Shown here in pieces: positions 1 through 6,709 of a stretch of DNA of 64,000 nt (positions within the stretch are counted from its first letter, which is position 1; the number at the start of each line of letters is the position of its first letter). A model generated the notes under the pieces. It worked only from the letters and a program-made list of their open reading frames with translations. It did not search any database and was not told the origin of the DNA. The DNA comes from a virus: positions 1 to 64,000 of IMG/VR virus record IMGVR_UViG_3300019927_000044. One strand, written 5' to 3'. A program made the translations under genes and the position numbers.

Positions 1-129
1 ACAAAGAAAAAATCAAAGGTGTATTCTTCAGATACCGAATTTAGATTATATTCTGACAAAGATGACATACGTGGTGAAGCCTATGTTGAAGAAGTAACAT
101 CACCCATCTGGCAAGACAACGTTAATTAA
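1..129 (+). CDS. C-terminal end of an unknown protein (partial)
   Basis: An open frame enters from the left edge in frame 1 and stops at TAA 127-129, giving the last 42 residues of a protein whose start lies outside the window. The visible part is charged, with KKK near its beginning and the tail ending QDNVN. No motif is recognisable. It reads in the same direction as the next two genes. An AT-rich spacer of about 80 bp follows. Confidence 0.55.
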   Translation, partial: TKKKSKVYSSDTEFRLYSDKDDIRGEAYVEEVTSPIWQDNVN

Positions 130-210
130 TATCATATTAAAGAAAATATAAATGTAGATGCAGTGAATAAAATATAAAATTAATTAAATAAAGTAATTTT
201 TGAACTATAA

Positions 211-768
211 ATGTCTATAGCAAACAAATTTCGCCGTACAGTCGTTCCAATAGTTGAAAAGCCAGTTGAAAAATGGTTAGATAGAGATATCATCTGCAAA
301 CGTGCCCAAGACTTCACCTACGTTGGGGTCATCAGAGGCCGCTCAGTCGACACAGTTGCCGCTGAAATCAGTTCCAGAGAAAAACATTACCCAGTCAACC
401 TTGCCGCACTCAAATGGCGTGAGTCGACGCACAGCGGCTATCAGAAAGATGGTGATAAGTTTATTGGTCCAGACAGTGAAGTAGTCGACTCACTACCACG
501 TAAACATCGTGTCTACGAGCGTGGCTCATTTGCGTATAGGCCTGATGGTTGGGCTGGCAAGTATCAGTATCACGTCCGCCTCTTCCCACATGAAAGAGGT
601 ACTGCGGTCTGGGCGCACTACGAAATTAATCCGTGGTATGACCCCAAGGCGCACTATGCTGGCGTCGACTGGATGCCAAAGAAGGGACGAGACTGGGCGG
701 TGGCGAACTTCGACATCGACACGACAGTCAGCAAAGACGGTGTGGTTGAACCGAAGCACAACAACTAA
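211..768 (+). CDS. Hypothetical protein, 185 aa
   Basis: Unrecognised protein. It begins with a basic stretch (KFRRTVVP) and is rich in aromatic residues, with several Trp and Tyr between residues 100 and 160 (for example RPDGWAGKYQYHVRLFP, then INPWYDP). This suggests a compact soluble fold. No signal peptide or membrane segment is seen. The start at ATG 211 is preceded at about -27 by an AT-rich box (180-190) that can serve as TATA, consistent with a leaderless transcript. Codon use matches neighbouring viral genes. Confidence 0.7.
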   Translation: MSIANKFRRTVVPIVEKPVEKWLDRDIICKRAQDFTYVGVIRGRSVDTVAAEISSREKHYPVNLAALKWRESTHSGYQKDGDKFIGPDSEVVDSLPRKHRVYERGSFAYRPDGWAGKYQYHVRLFPHERGTAVWAHYEINPWYDPKAHYAGVDWMPKKGRDWAVANFDIDTTVSKDGVVEPKHNN

Positions 769-780
769 GTATATGCCGCC

Positions 781-815
781 ACTATACTATAATATGGGGC
801 GGTGCGGTGGCCTAC
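781..815 (+). promoter_or_regulatory. TATA promoter inside a repeated GC-rich element
   Basis: ACTATACTATAATA at 781-794 is a TATA box 27-30 nt before ATG 823. The following GGGGCGGTG...GGCCTACTA recurs at 35275-35312, where no gene follows. The pairing of box and GC-rich tail is therefore a repeated unit rather than gene-specific sequence. Confidence 0.55.
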
Positions 816-822
816 TATAGTA

Positions 823-1011
823 ATGCGTAGTGACCTACACCACTTTCTTGACCATATTACTGACCTTGCAGGAATTACTGCACTAACATATTTAGCACAA
901 TCTCCTGAACCTGTCAGCGATGGTATAATTGGAGCGATTACAACCATTGCTATCGGACAGCGGTATGCGAAGGCGAAATGGGGTAATGCCTATTCGCCTG
1001 ACAAGAAGTAA
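823..1011 (+). CDS. Small membrane-associated protein, 62 aa
   Basis: The protein has two weakly hydrophobic segments around residues 12-25 (AGITALTYLA) and 33-46 (DGIIGAITTIAIG), then a basic tail ending DKK. It could be a small membrane protein. The start at ATG 823 was chosen over an upstream ATG at 802 because the TATA box at 781-794 places the transcript start at 823. Function is unknown. A holin-like role is possible from size and hydrophobicity but is not supported by any motif. Confidence 0.5.
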   Translation: MRSDLHHFLDHITDLAGITALTYLAQSPEPVSDGIIGAITTIAIGQRYAKAKWGNAYSPDKK

Positions 1012-1045
1012 CTTTTTTGCGATACGGAAGGTTTAGCAGTATTCA

Positions 1046-1112
1046 CTTTACGATGTAAAGCAGAAGACTTAGCAGTGCTTTACTTTACGGCGTAAAGAAA
1101 AGACTTAAGTAC
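1046..1112 (+). promoter_or_regulatory. Twin palindromic operator and TATA box of the RecB-like nuclease gene
   Basis: Two inverted repeats, CTTTACGATGTAAAG (1046-1060) and CTTTACGGCGTAAAG (1083-1097), lie 37 bp apart centre to centre, joined by CAGAAGACTTAGCAGT. The TATA-like AGACTTAAGTAC follows at 1101-1112. The start codon is 48 bp from the second palindrome centre. The same arrangement with the same spacings occurs on the minus strand at 24363-24427, before the 447-aa acidic gene. Confidence 0.75.
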
Positions 1113-1137
1113 TTACACCGTCTATTATATATTACTG

Positions 1138-2118
1138 ATGGATATTAAAAGGGAGATGGTCCAAAATGTTGGGCCAGACGGTATCGATGTTCGTGAATAC
1201 ACCCGTGACGGTTTGGGCCTCCCGTCTGTAACGACTGTCCTCAAGACGCGAGACGAGGATATGAGCAATCTACACGACTGGGAAGATAGAAACGATGGTG
1301 AGGGTGACAACCCATACCACAAGCATTTGTTGTGGTACAGTCAGCAGCTTGGGACGTTAGGTCACTGGTTTGCACTTTCTTCGATGGCTGACGTGCCGTG
1401 GAGCGCCGACGAAGGTGAATCGGCTTACGCCATTCAAAACGTTGACAAGCTTGAACGTGACAACAACCATACGGTGTATGACGAGCGTCTTGGCTGTCAA
1501 ATACCTATCGAGTCTGACCGACACGAACCAGTCTGGGCAGCCTCACCGCGAGATGTACTGTACAGTGTTCTGAAAAATAATTACTGTGTTGACTCATGGG
1601 GTGACTTTTACGACGAATATGGGGCCTACTACGGCCATGACCACTATAGTGATGGACTGCTTGACAAGATTGAGCGAGATATTCAGTTCTTTGTTAGCGC
1701 CCAACAAAACCTTTGGTCGCAGTTAGGCGTTACCGAAGACAGTATTATCAGCGCAGAGCAGTACCTGCACGAAGAGCAGACTGGCTATGCGGGGCAGGTC
1801 GACCTTGTGTATGAAGACCCGAACGGATATATTGTCGTGGCAGATTTGAAGTCCAGTTCGGGCTGCTATGACAAGCACCAGATTCAGGGCGCTGCCTATG
1901 CGAAAGCAATCGAGCGCAGCGATGACGTAGCTGTCGATACTGTCGACCGTCTTGAAGTACATCGCACCCACCCTCGAACTGGGCAGGTTGTTGCCCACAC
2001 TCACGAAGATGCTGACGGCCTCCGACCAATTCACTCAACTAATTGGTGGGACGAGTCGTATGATGAATTGTGGAAGAAATTCCGCGTGCTGGCAGAAAAC
2101 TTCGAATACGAAACATGA
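1138..2118 (+). CDS. RecB/Cas4-like PD-(D/E)XK exonuclease, 326 aa
   Basis: The C-terminal half shows the order of motifs typical of RecB-family nucleases: a Glu-containing helix (ISAEQYLHEEQTG), the metal-binding Asp in GQVDLVYED, the DLK core in VVADLKSSSG, and the QxxxY-like helix QIQGAAYAKA. The N-terminal part (LPSVTTVL, then TLGHWFAL) matches the start of PDDEXK_1-type proteins. The likely role is DNA end processing for recombination or replication. It starts 48 bp after a palindromic operator and overlaps the next gene by ATGA. The conserved Cys ladder of Fe-S Cas4 proteins is not evident. Confidence 0.8.
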   Translation: MDIKREMVQNVGPDGIDVREYTRDGLGLPSVTTVLKTRDEDMSNLHDWEDRNDGEGDNPYHKHLLWYSQQLGTLGHWFALSSMADVPWSADEGESAYAIQNVDKLERDNNHTVYDERLGCQIPIESDRHEPVWAASPRDVLYSVLKNNYCVDSWGDFYDEYGAYYGHDHYSDGLLDKIERDIQFFVSAQQNLWSQLGVTEDSIISAEQYLHEEQTGYAGQVDLVYEDPNGYIVVADLKSSSGCYDKHQIQGAAYAKAIERSDDVAVDTVDRLEVHRTHPRTGQVVAHTHEDADGLRPIHSTNWWDESYDELWKKFRVLAENFEYET

Positions 2119-2393
2119 CTGATTTTATCGCACCAGAACTGACAGTAACACCACCCGCATTGAACGACGAACGAGAATGCCCAATTTGTGAGAGTGAAGG
2201 TACATACGTCGATATCGGTTTCGATGGCGTCTGTACTGTCTGCTCTCACGCCCCAAATAGCGAAACGTCGAGGAACCCGTCTTCGGACCCGTGGGGGGCA
2301 TGGTTTGAGCATCGAAAAGACAACTACAGCGGCTTTCATGGCGAGAGGCGGAAAAAGTGCGTCGGCGGGTTTATCGGCGCGTACGACTTTTAA
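2115..2393 (+). CDS. Small zinc-ribbon protein, 92 aa
   Basis: Two CxxC knuckles, CPIC near residue 21 and CTVC near residue 41, predict one zinc ribbon. They are followed by a Trp-rich basic tail ending in GAYDF. The start at ATG 2115 overlaps the stop of the nuclease gene (ATGA), so translation is probably coupled. Its stop overlaps by 4 nt the stop of the convergent gene on the other strand. Function is unknown; it may be an accessory to the nuclease. Confidence 0.7.
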   Translation: MTDFIAPELTVTPPALNDERECPICESEGTYVDIGFDGVCTVCSHAPNSETSRNPSSDPWGAWFEHRKDNYSGFHGERRKKCVGGFIGAYDF

Positions 2394-2728
2394 CTGTCGT
2401 TGTACCACGACCCAGATATAATTTCTTTTTCCATGCGATACGTTCGCACGATAGTTTCTGAACAACTGCACACAAGAGACTCGCTGACGTTCACCATCTC
2501 TGGGGAGTAGTCAGACGGCTCAATATCGCTCACAGTTCGTCGCACAGCCGTTCCACAGTTTTCGCAGTGGTGTAGGTCATGGTCAGACTGCTCGCTCTTA
2601 GAACCACTGTCAGCGGCCTCTAATGCGACGTGATATATCTGGGCCTGCTGACTATCTTCGTGCTGAAAACAAAATGGTTCGTCATCTCTGCTACACTGCT
2701 CACCGTCGTCTTTGAAGTATAGACACAT
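2390..2728 (-). CDS. Cys-rich zinc-binding protein, 112 aa
   Basis: There are two metal-binding halves. The N-terminal cysteines and histidines (MCLYF, then QCSRDDEPFCFQHE) look like a treble-clef or BRCT-free C-C-C-H site. A later CENC...CSCS pair makes a second ribbon. It overlaps the upstream gene by one base and the convergent gene by four, so it closes the leftward operon. Function is unknown. Confidence 0.65.
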   Translation of the reverse strand: MCLYFKDDGEQCSRDDEPFCFQHEDSQQAQIYHVALEAADSGSKSEQSDHDLHHCENCGTAVRRTVSDIEPSDYSPEMVNVSESLVCSCSETIVRTYRMEKEIISGSWYNDS

Positions 2729-2964
2729 TATTCTATTTCCTCCGCAATTGTCTCTGAATAACTATCCAAACGTTCTTGCCACGTTTTTAAAACACGTTCT
2801 GGTACTTGCTCAAGTGGGATAACATTCCACGAAGAACGTGTATCAGGCTTTCCTAACTGTTCTGACGATTGCTCTACACGCAATTCAGTCGAAATGAAAT
2901 TTATTCTATACCGAAGTACATATTCTGTACCACTGATGTTTCGTTTTTCTGTGAACCCAATCAC
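2728..2964 (-). CDS. Hypothetical protein, 78 aa
   Basis: Short unrecognised protein with a beta-rich N-terminus (EYVLRYRINFISTELRV) and a helical acidic C-terminus (WQERLDSYSETIAEEIE). It shares one base with the following zinc-binding gene. Spacing to the upstream resolvase-like gene is 31 bp. No motif or membrane segment is seen. Confidence 0.6.
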   Translation of the reverse strand: MIGFTEKRNISGTEYVLRYRINFISTELRVEQSSEQLGKPDTRSSWNVIPLEQVPERVLKTWQERLDSYSETIAEEIE

Positions 2965-2995
2965 AATATTATTTACGAAACGCAGCTACAAAAAA

Positions 2996-3589
2996 CTACC
3001 GACTGATATCGTAGTCTTCAACGCCAATCTGGTGTAGTAGCTTGATGTGGTCATCTTCACCAGCCCGACTTGACGGCCACGTATCAAGCTCTGGCTTAAT
3101 CATCGAGATGTTGTTTGTTGGTGTCAGTCGTGCGCCGTGGAAGCTCTCTTCTGGAATCGTGACCTTTTGCCCCCAGCCGTCTTCGTCACGTCGAAGCCAG
3201 TGCAGTAGTTCAGTCGCGTCGATAACAATTAGCTCACGGTTCTGGAATTTTATTCCGACATATTGCTGGGACCACGGCGGTGATTCTCGAATCAGTTCGG
3301 TCAGTTCTTCAAGACCACTTTGTTTCGTCCCATCGTCGTGTTCGCTGGACCCGCTCATGACGACCTTTCGATTACCTTCATCGACACCACTGCGCTTTTT
3401 CAGTTCGATGTAGGCGACGTGTCGAGGTGCGTCATCGTAGCGTTGGGCCTCCCAGACGACCATGATATCAGCCACCTCACCGACGCTACTGCCAGAAAAG
3501 TCTGGACGGTGGGCCTTCACCCAGTCATGTGTGTTGCTGTTAATGTCGTTTTTCGTGTCAAGCTCATAACGTTTGCCTTTTCCAGCCAT
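2996..3589 (-). CDS. Hjc-like Holliday-junction resolvase or related PD-(D/E)XK nuclease, 197 aa
   Basis: The order of residues fits archaeal Hjc resolvases: a basic N-terminus with Glu (KGKRYELD), a Ser-Gly step (DFSGSSVGEVAD), the catalytic Asp in ADIMVVWE, and the E-x-K core in VAYIELKKR. A C-terminal extension of about 90 residues is longer than in cellular Hjc (about 130 aa). The likely role is to resolve branched replication intermediates. It is co-directional with and 2 bp from the upstream gene. The call rests on motif order; a non-resolvase restriction-like nuclease cannot be excluded. Confidence 0.65.
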   Translation of the reverse strand: MAGKGKRYELDTKNDINSNTHDWVKAHRPDFSGSSVGEVADIMVVWEAQRYDDAPRHVAYIELKKRSGVDEGNRKVVMSGSSEHDDGTKQSGLEELTELIRESPPWSQQYVGIKFQNRELIVIDATELLHWLRRDEDGWGQKVTIPEESFHGARLTPTNNISMIKPELDTWPSSRAGEDDHIKLLHQIGVEDYDISR

Positions 3590-3591
3590 TT

Positions 3592-3816
3592 TCAGTCAAC
3601 CTCATACATTTCTCGCAATTCATCAAGCGTTTGCGGGTCACCATTCCACGTATCAAACGATGCCCACATACTTTCTGCTTCTGTAATATCGTGTTCGTTG
3701 ATAGCGTCTCTAATAATTCGTGCTTCTTCGTAATGGTGGTGACTTTTGTATAGCTCACCATCAATGTATATCCCAACCCAATCTGGGTCCATTTTAACGG
3801 TAGTTAGTTTACTCAT
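3592..3816 (-). CDS. Hypothetical protein, 74 aa
   Basis: Unrecognised acidic protein with the sequence WVGIYIDGELYKSHHHYEEA, which looks like a small alpha/beta fold. It overlaps the upstream 55-aa gene by 8 nt and lies 2 bp before the resolvase-like gene. It probably belongs to the transcript starting near 3976. Confidence 0.6.
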   Translation of the reverse strand: MSKLTTVKMDPDWVGIYIDGELYKSHHHYEEARIIRDAINEHDITEAESMWASFDTWNGDPQTLDELREMYEVD

Positions 3817-3976
3817 CGTAAATCACCGTAATAAATCCACACTTCCCACCGACCCTGCTTGCGACACACTCTCTGTAGGGAACGTCGTACTTGTCAGCAA
3901 AGTGCGATTTAATAGTGTTGATGTCGCTGTACTCCGACTCGTACGTTTCGGATAGCTTATCTGCAACGCTTACCAT
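3809..3976 (-). CDS. Hypothetical protein, 55 aa
   Basis: Short ORF with a helical N-terminus (ADKLSETYESEYSDINTIKSH) and a C-terminus rich in Gly and beta residues (GGKCGFITVIYDE). It has its own TATA box: the minus-strand TTTTTTATAG lies about 25 nt upstream of the ATG, the usual leaderless spacing. It overlaps the next gene by 8 nt. Function is unknown. Confidence 0.6.
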   Translation of the reverse strand: MVSVADKLSETYESEYSDINTIKSHFADKYDVPYRECVASRVGGKCGFITVIYDE

Positions 3977-4010
3977 ACGAATATACGTACGGCAAGCAGC
4001 TATAAAAAAC

Positions 4011-4106
4011 TTATGTTGCTAATATTCCGATAGCGACACCGAACGCAATCATGCATAGCACGCCAAAGAGCGGCCAGCCAATTGCCTCGTACCAACTATA
4101 CGTCAT
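4011..4106 (-). CDS. Single-span membrane peptide, 31 aa
   Basis: Tiny protein almost entirely made of one hydrophobic helix (WPLFGVLCMIAFGVAIGILA) after a short N-terminus MTYSWYEAIG. Its ATG shares one base with the stop of the upstream zinc-ribbon gene (TAATG), so it is likely translated by coupling. Function is unknown. Confidence 0.5.
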   Translation of the reverse strand: MTYSWYEAIGWPLFGVLCMIAFGVAIGILAT

Positions 4107-4246
4107 TACCCGCTATGCACCGTCCTGTCGTCACCACAGTGCTTACACTCTTCGTATCGGTAGCCAGCAGGTAGCTTGCTACTGATGTACATGTTTTTCG
4201 TATATTGATGCCCCATCGGATGTGAACAGTCGTCTTGGTTGAACAT
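4106..4246 (-). CDS. Small zinc-ribbon protein, 46 aa
   Basis: The protein has a C-x-H pair (CSHPMGH) at residues 7-13 and a CKHC knuckle near residue 34, enough for one zinc site. It overlaps the downstream membrane peptide by one base and begins 3 nt after the previous stop. It is part of a run of five overlapping genes (5602 to 4011). Confidence 0.6.
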   Translation of the reverse strand: MFNQDDCSHPMGHQYTKNMYISSKLPAGYRYEECKHCGDDRTVHSG

Positions 4247-4248
4247 TG

Positions 4249-4419
4249 TTAGCTGTGTAGTTTGCAGTAAATGTTACCGTCGTCGTCCATTGTCCAGTCG
4301 CTCTGTTCGACCGCTTCACGCATCGTCTGATTCGGCTCGATATTGATATACGTACACTTGTTGCAGTGAACGTGGTTTTTGTTCACATTGTCGCAGTAGA
4401 TTGTCAGGTTTGTGTTCAT
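4249..4419 (-). CDS. Small Cys/His protein, 56 aa
   Basis: Potential metal ligands are C9, the cluster HVHCNKC (16-22) and C52. It starts within the stop of the upstream nuclease-like gene (ATGA), indicating translational coupling. No family is recognised. Confidence 0.6.
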   Translation of the reverse strand: MNTNLTIYCDNVNKNHVHCNKCTYINIEPNQTMREAVEQSDWTMDDDGNIYCKLHS

Positions 4420-5222
4420 AGTTGTTCAAGGTATTCTGTTGGGTCTTGTAGGTGGTCTGGGTCCATTTCTATAACTGTATTCCCATCGAAGGCCTTGAAG
4501 GCACTATAGATGGCGTCTGAGGCAAGTACTGCCTCTTTCGTTTCCTCGTACAGCATTTCGGGGCCGTCATCAAAGTGCCCAGCAACAGCCTCGTAGTCCC
4601 AGTCGGTCGGTACTTCGCCGACGTATTCTTCCTCAGCGACACTATCATTATCGGTATCAATGAGTGTGAAATACACAAAGACAGGCACGTCATAGGCAGC
4701 CGCGTGTTCAGCATAGTGGGCCAGATGTCGGAGATTCAACTTCCCCAGCCATGACGAACTACTTTTCGTCTTCACATCACCGATAGCACGTAGCTCCCAT
4801 TCAAGCTCGTTGAAATCGTCACCCATTGAAAACGCTGGATACGTTTCTCGAAGCGTGGTTTCGCCATAGGGCGTTGTGATGTCGGAAGGCAAGAACGACT
4901 GCTGTCCTTGGGCCTCCCACAGCCGAAGGTCCATCTTGTTGTCGAAAATAAGGCCATCTTCACCACTCTCACCTCTCATGTCTACGCCCCAGTTTTCAAC
5001 TTGGAAACCGCGCTGTTTAATCCGTCCTTTTAGATGGGCCTCACCCCAGTCGTGTTTATCATAATTGTTTAGTAAACTGTTCCATTCGGTGTCCATATTT
5101 TCTGAACCACACTCTGGACATACTTCTGAACCTGCGTAAGATTTTTCACCACAATCTTCGCATTTTGCACCTCTGTTCAAGTCGTCTGACGTGATGGAAT
5201 TACTTTTATTCATTATTCCCAC
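4416..5222 (-). CDS. Zinc-ribbon PD-(D/E)XK-like nuclease candidate, 268 aa
   Basis: The N-terminus carries a clear zinc ribbon (CEDC at about 21-24, CPEC at about 35-38). The central part has an acidic DGLIFDNKMDLRLWE stretch and then IGDVKTKSSSS followed by a helix LRHLAHYAEHAA and a strand VPVFVYFTL. A D-x-K strand followed by a helix and hydrophobic strand is what a restriction-endonuclease-like core shows. The substrate is unknown. It overlaps the upstream HNH gene by 10 nt and the downstream small gene by 4 nt. Confidence 0.5.
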   Translation of the reverse strand: MGIMNKSNSITSDDLNRGAKCEDCGEKSYAGSEVCPECGSENMDTEWNSLLNNYDKHDWGEAHLKGRIKQRGFQVENWGVDMRGESGEDGLIFDNKMDLRLWEAQGQQSFLPSDITTPYGETTLRETYPAFSMGDDFNELEWELRAIGDVKTKSSSSWLGKLNLRHLAHYAEHAAAYDVPVFVYFTLIDTDNDSVAEEEYVGEVPTDWDYEAVAGHFDDGPEMLYEETKEAVLASDAIYSAFKAFDGNTVIEMDPDHLQDPTEYLEQL

Positions 5223-5602
5223 CTCTTTTCGGCACTAATACGTCCATGCTCTTCATGTTCTTCAATCTTTAGATTTTCGACTCTGTTGTCTATTTTCATG
5301 TTATTTTCATGATGAATATCTTTATTTATCACAGAACTAAAACCGTGTTCAGCAATTGCGATTAGCCTGTGTATTTTAACAGAACATCTTTCATTGCACG
5401 CATTTGTCTGTACCACTTCATATCCATTAGAACTACTAATTGTGTGATATGGTGGTGTGAACTTTTTTATATCAAACTTTCTAACCCATTTTCCTATAGT
5501 ACTTCGTGAAACGTCACACTTTTTTGCTATTTCAGCTTGTGTAAAGTCTTCTTCTACGTATTTTTTACGTAGCCAACTTTCGTCTCTATATTTTTGCCCC
5601 AT
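5213..5602 (-). CDS. HNH homing endonuclease with N-terminal HTH, 129 aa
   Basis: Residues 10-45 form a helix-turn-helix (TQAEIAKKCDVSRSTIGKWV). The remainder is an HNH core of the NUMOD4/HNH_3 type: KIHRLIAIAEHG, the paired HH of DIHHENN, then DNRVENLKI and EEHGR. The gene is AT-richer than its neighbours, consistent with a mobile free-standing endonuclease. The TATA box TTTATATA lies about 27 nt upstream on the minus strand. Confidence 0.85.
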   Translation of the reverse strand: MGQKYRDESWLRKKYVEEDFTQAEIAKKCDVSRSTIGKWVRKFDIKKFTPPYHTISSSNGYEVVQTNACNERCSVKIHRLIAIAEHGFSSVINKDIHHENNMKIDNRVENLKIEEHEEHGRISAEKRWE

Positions 5603-5701
5603 TCGTGTATACGTAGACTACCTACGTATATAAAGGTGTTGGTGTGGGTCGGAACGTATCAATTGATGGAAATAGTGCTGGTAGCGGTGGTTCGAGTAGT
5701 G

Positions 5702-5974
5702 TCATCGTAGTGAGAACCCTCCAAGGTCAGCTTCGACCTCACCAAAGAACACACGATAGCCTTCGAAGCTAACTGAACGCATGTCACTTGTGTGCGTGAC
5801 CTTGATTGGGGCAGCGTTGTGGTCTTCAAGAATCATCCGTGTGGCACCTCGCGCAAACGGATTATGAAATTCTGTATAAATGTCTATCCATTGTTCACCA
5901 GCGACAGCTTCGTAATTACCTCTGCCATCGTAAAACTCGTTCAGCGTGTCAGCGATTGCATTGTGGTCTACCAT
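5702..5974 (-). CDS. Hypothetical protein, 90 aa
   Basis: Unrecognised alpha/beta protein (ADTLNEFYDGRGNYEAVAGEQW, then VSFEGYRVFFGEVEADLGGF). It is preceded by a leaderless promoter with a perfect inverted repeat. It stands alone between two HNH genes, so it may be the original gene that the endonucleases flank. Confidence 0.6.
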   Translation of the reverse strand: MVDHNAIADTLNEFYDGRGNYEAVAGEQWIDIYTEFHNPFARGATRMILEDHNAAPIKVTHTSDMRSVSFEGYRVFFGEVEADLGGFSLR

Positions 5975-6008
5975 ACACAGTAGTGTATGATGTACACCTA
6001 CATAAATT
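5972..6008 (-). promoter_or_regulatory. TATA promoter with inverted repeat CATACAC/GTGTATG
   Basis: A perfect 7-bp inverted repeat (5972-5978 and 5983-5989, 4-nt loop) lies between the TATA box (about 5999-6007) and the start codon at 5974. Similar gene-specific repeats of different sequence occur at 11842, 17112, 21077, 29514 and 33009. Confidence 0.5.
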
Positions 6009-6034
6009 CACCGATTCCAGTCTGCTGCGATATA

Positions 6035-6688
6035 TTAGTATTCTTTGTAGTCTTCATTTTCTACCGTTCTATGACAAGATTTACACAATGTTTTAAGATT
6101 TTCTTCAAAGTTGCCATTTTCTGGTTCATCGAAATTTCGTATAGGTATTATATGATGCACTGAAAGGTCTACATCATATTTCTCTAAATGCTCACTCCGA
6201 GTAATACCACACTTAACACATTCAAAATCATCTCGTTCTATTTGTGCCTCTCTTACAAATTCCCAATTTTTACCATATTTTACATCTCCACCCTTCCATC
6301 TTGGGTGATTTTCACCAGACATTTTCTCACTATGTATGGAATTAAAACATTTATCCGAACATACAACATCTCCACAAACTTGTGATGGCCATTTTTCAAC
6401 ATTTTTATCACAATTTTCACATTGGTATACTTCTTTCCCCCCAGAATATGAAGGTGAATCCTCTCCAGAACCGTTTCTCATTTCGGCTAAGAATTTTTTA
6501 TGACATTCAGAATTACAGAAATGATTTTCATGCTCTGACGCTCTACTATGAATTTTGTCAAAATTATCGCCACAATATGTACATTGTACACTTACTCTAC
6601 TATCATGTTCCAGACCTTCATGTGCCCCGCGTGCTTGTTTGGAACCGAATACGCTATCACAAAATCTACACTTTACATCATTTTCCAT
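6035..6688 (-). CDS. HNH endonuclease with zinc fingers, 217 aa
   Basis: The N-terminus has a C2H2 finger (CRFCDSVFGSKQARGAHEGLEH) and further CxxC modules (CTYC, CNSEC, CENC, CSDKC). The C-terminus is an HNH nuclease: CVKCG, SVHHIIPIRNF, NLKTLCKSCH. It is strikingly AT-rich compared with the flanking polymerase, a mark of recent arrival. The layout of fingers then HNH resembles the broken gene at 47655-48422. The role is homing of its own gene into DNA next to polB. Confidence 0.85.
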   Translation of the reverse strand: MENDVKCRFCDSVFGSKQARGAHEGLEHDSRVSVQCTYCGDNFDKIHSRASEHENHFCNSECHKKFLAEMRNGSGEDSPSYSGGKEVYQCENCDKNVEKWPSQVCGDVVCSDKCFNSIHSEKMSGENHPRWKGGDVKYGKNWEFVREAQIERDDFECVKCGITRSEHLEKYDVDLSVHHIIPIRNFDEPENGNFEENLKTLCKSCHRTVENEDYKEY

Positions 6689-6709
6689 AAATTACTATAA
6701 TATCTCAAA

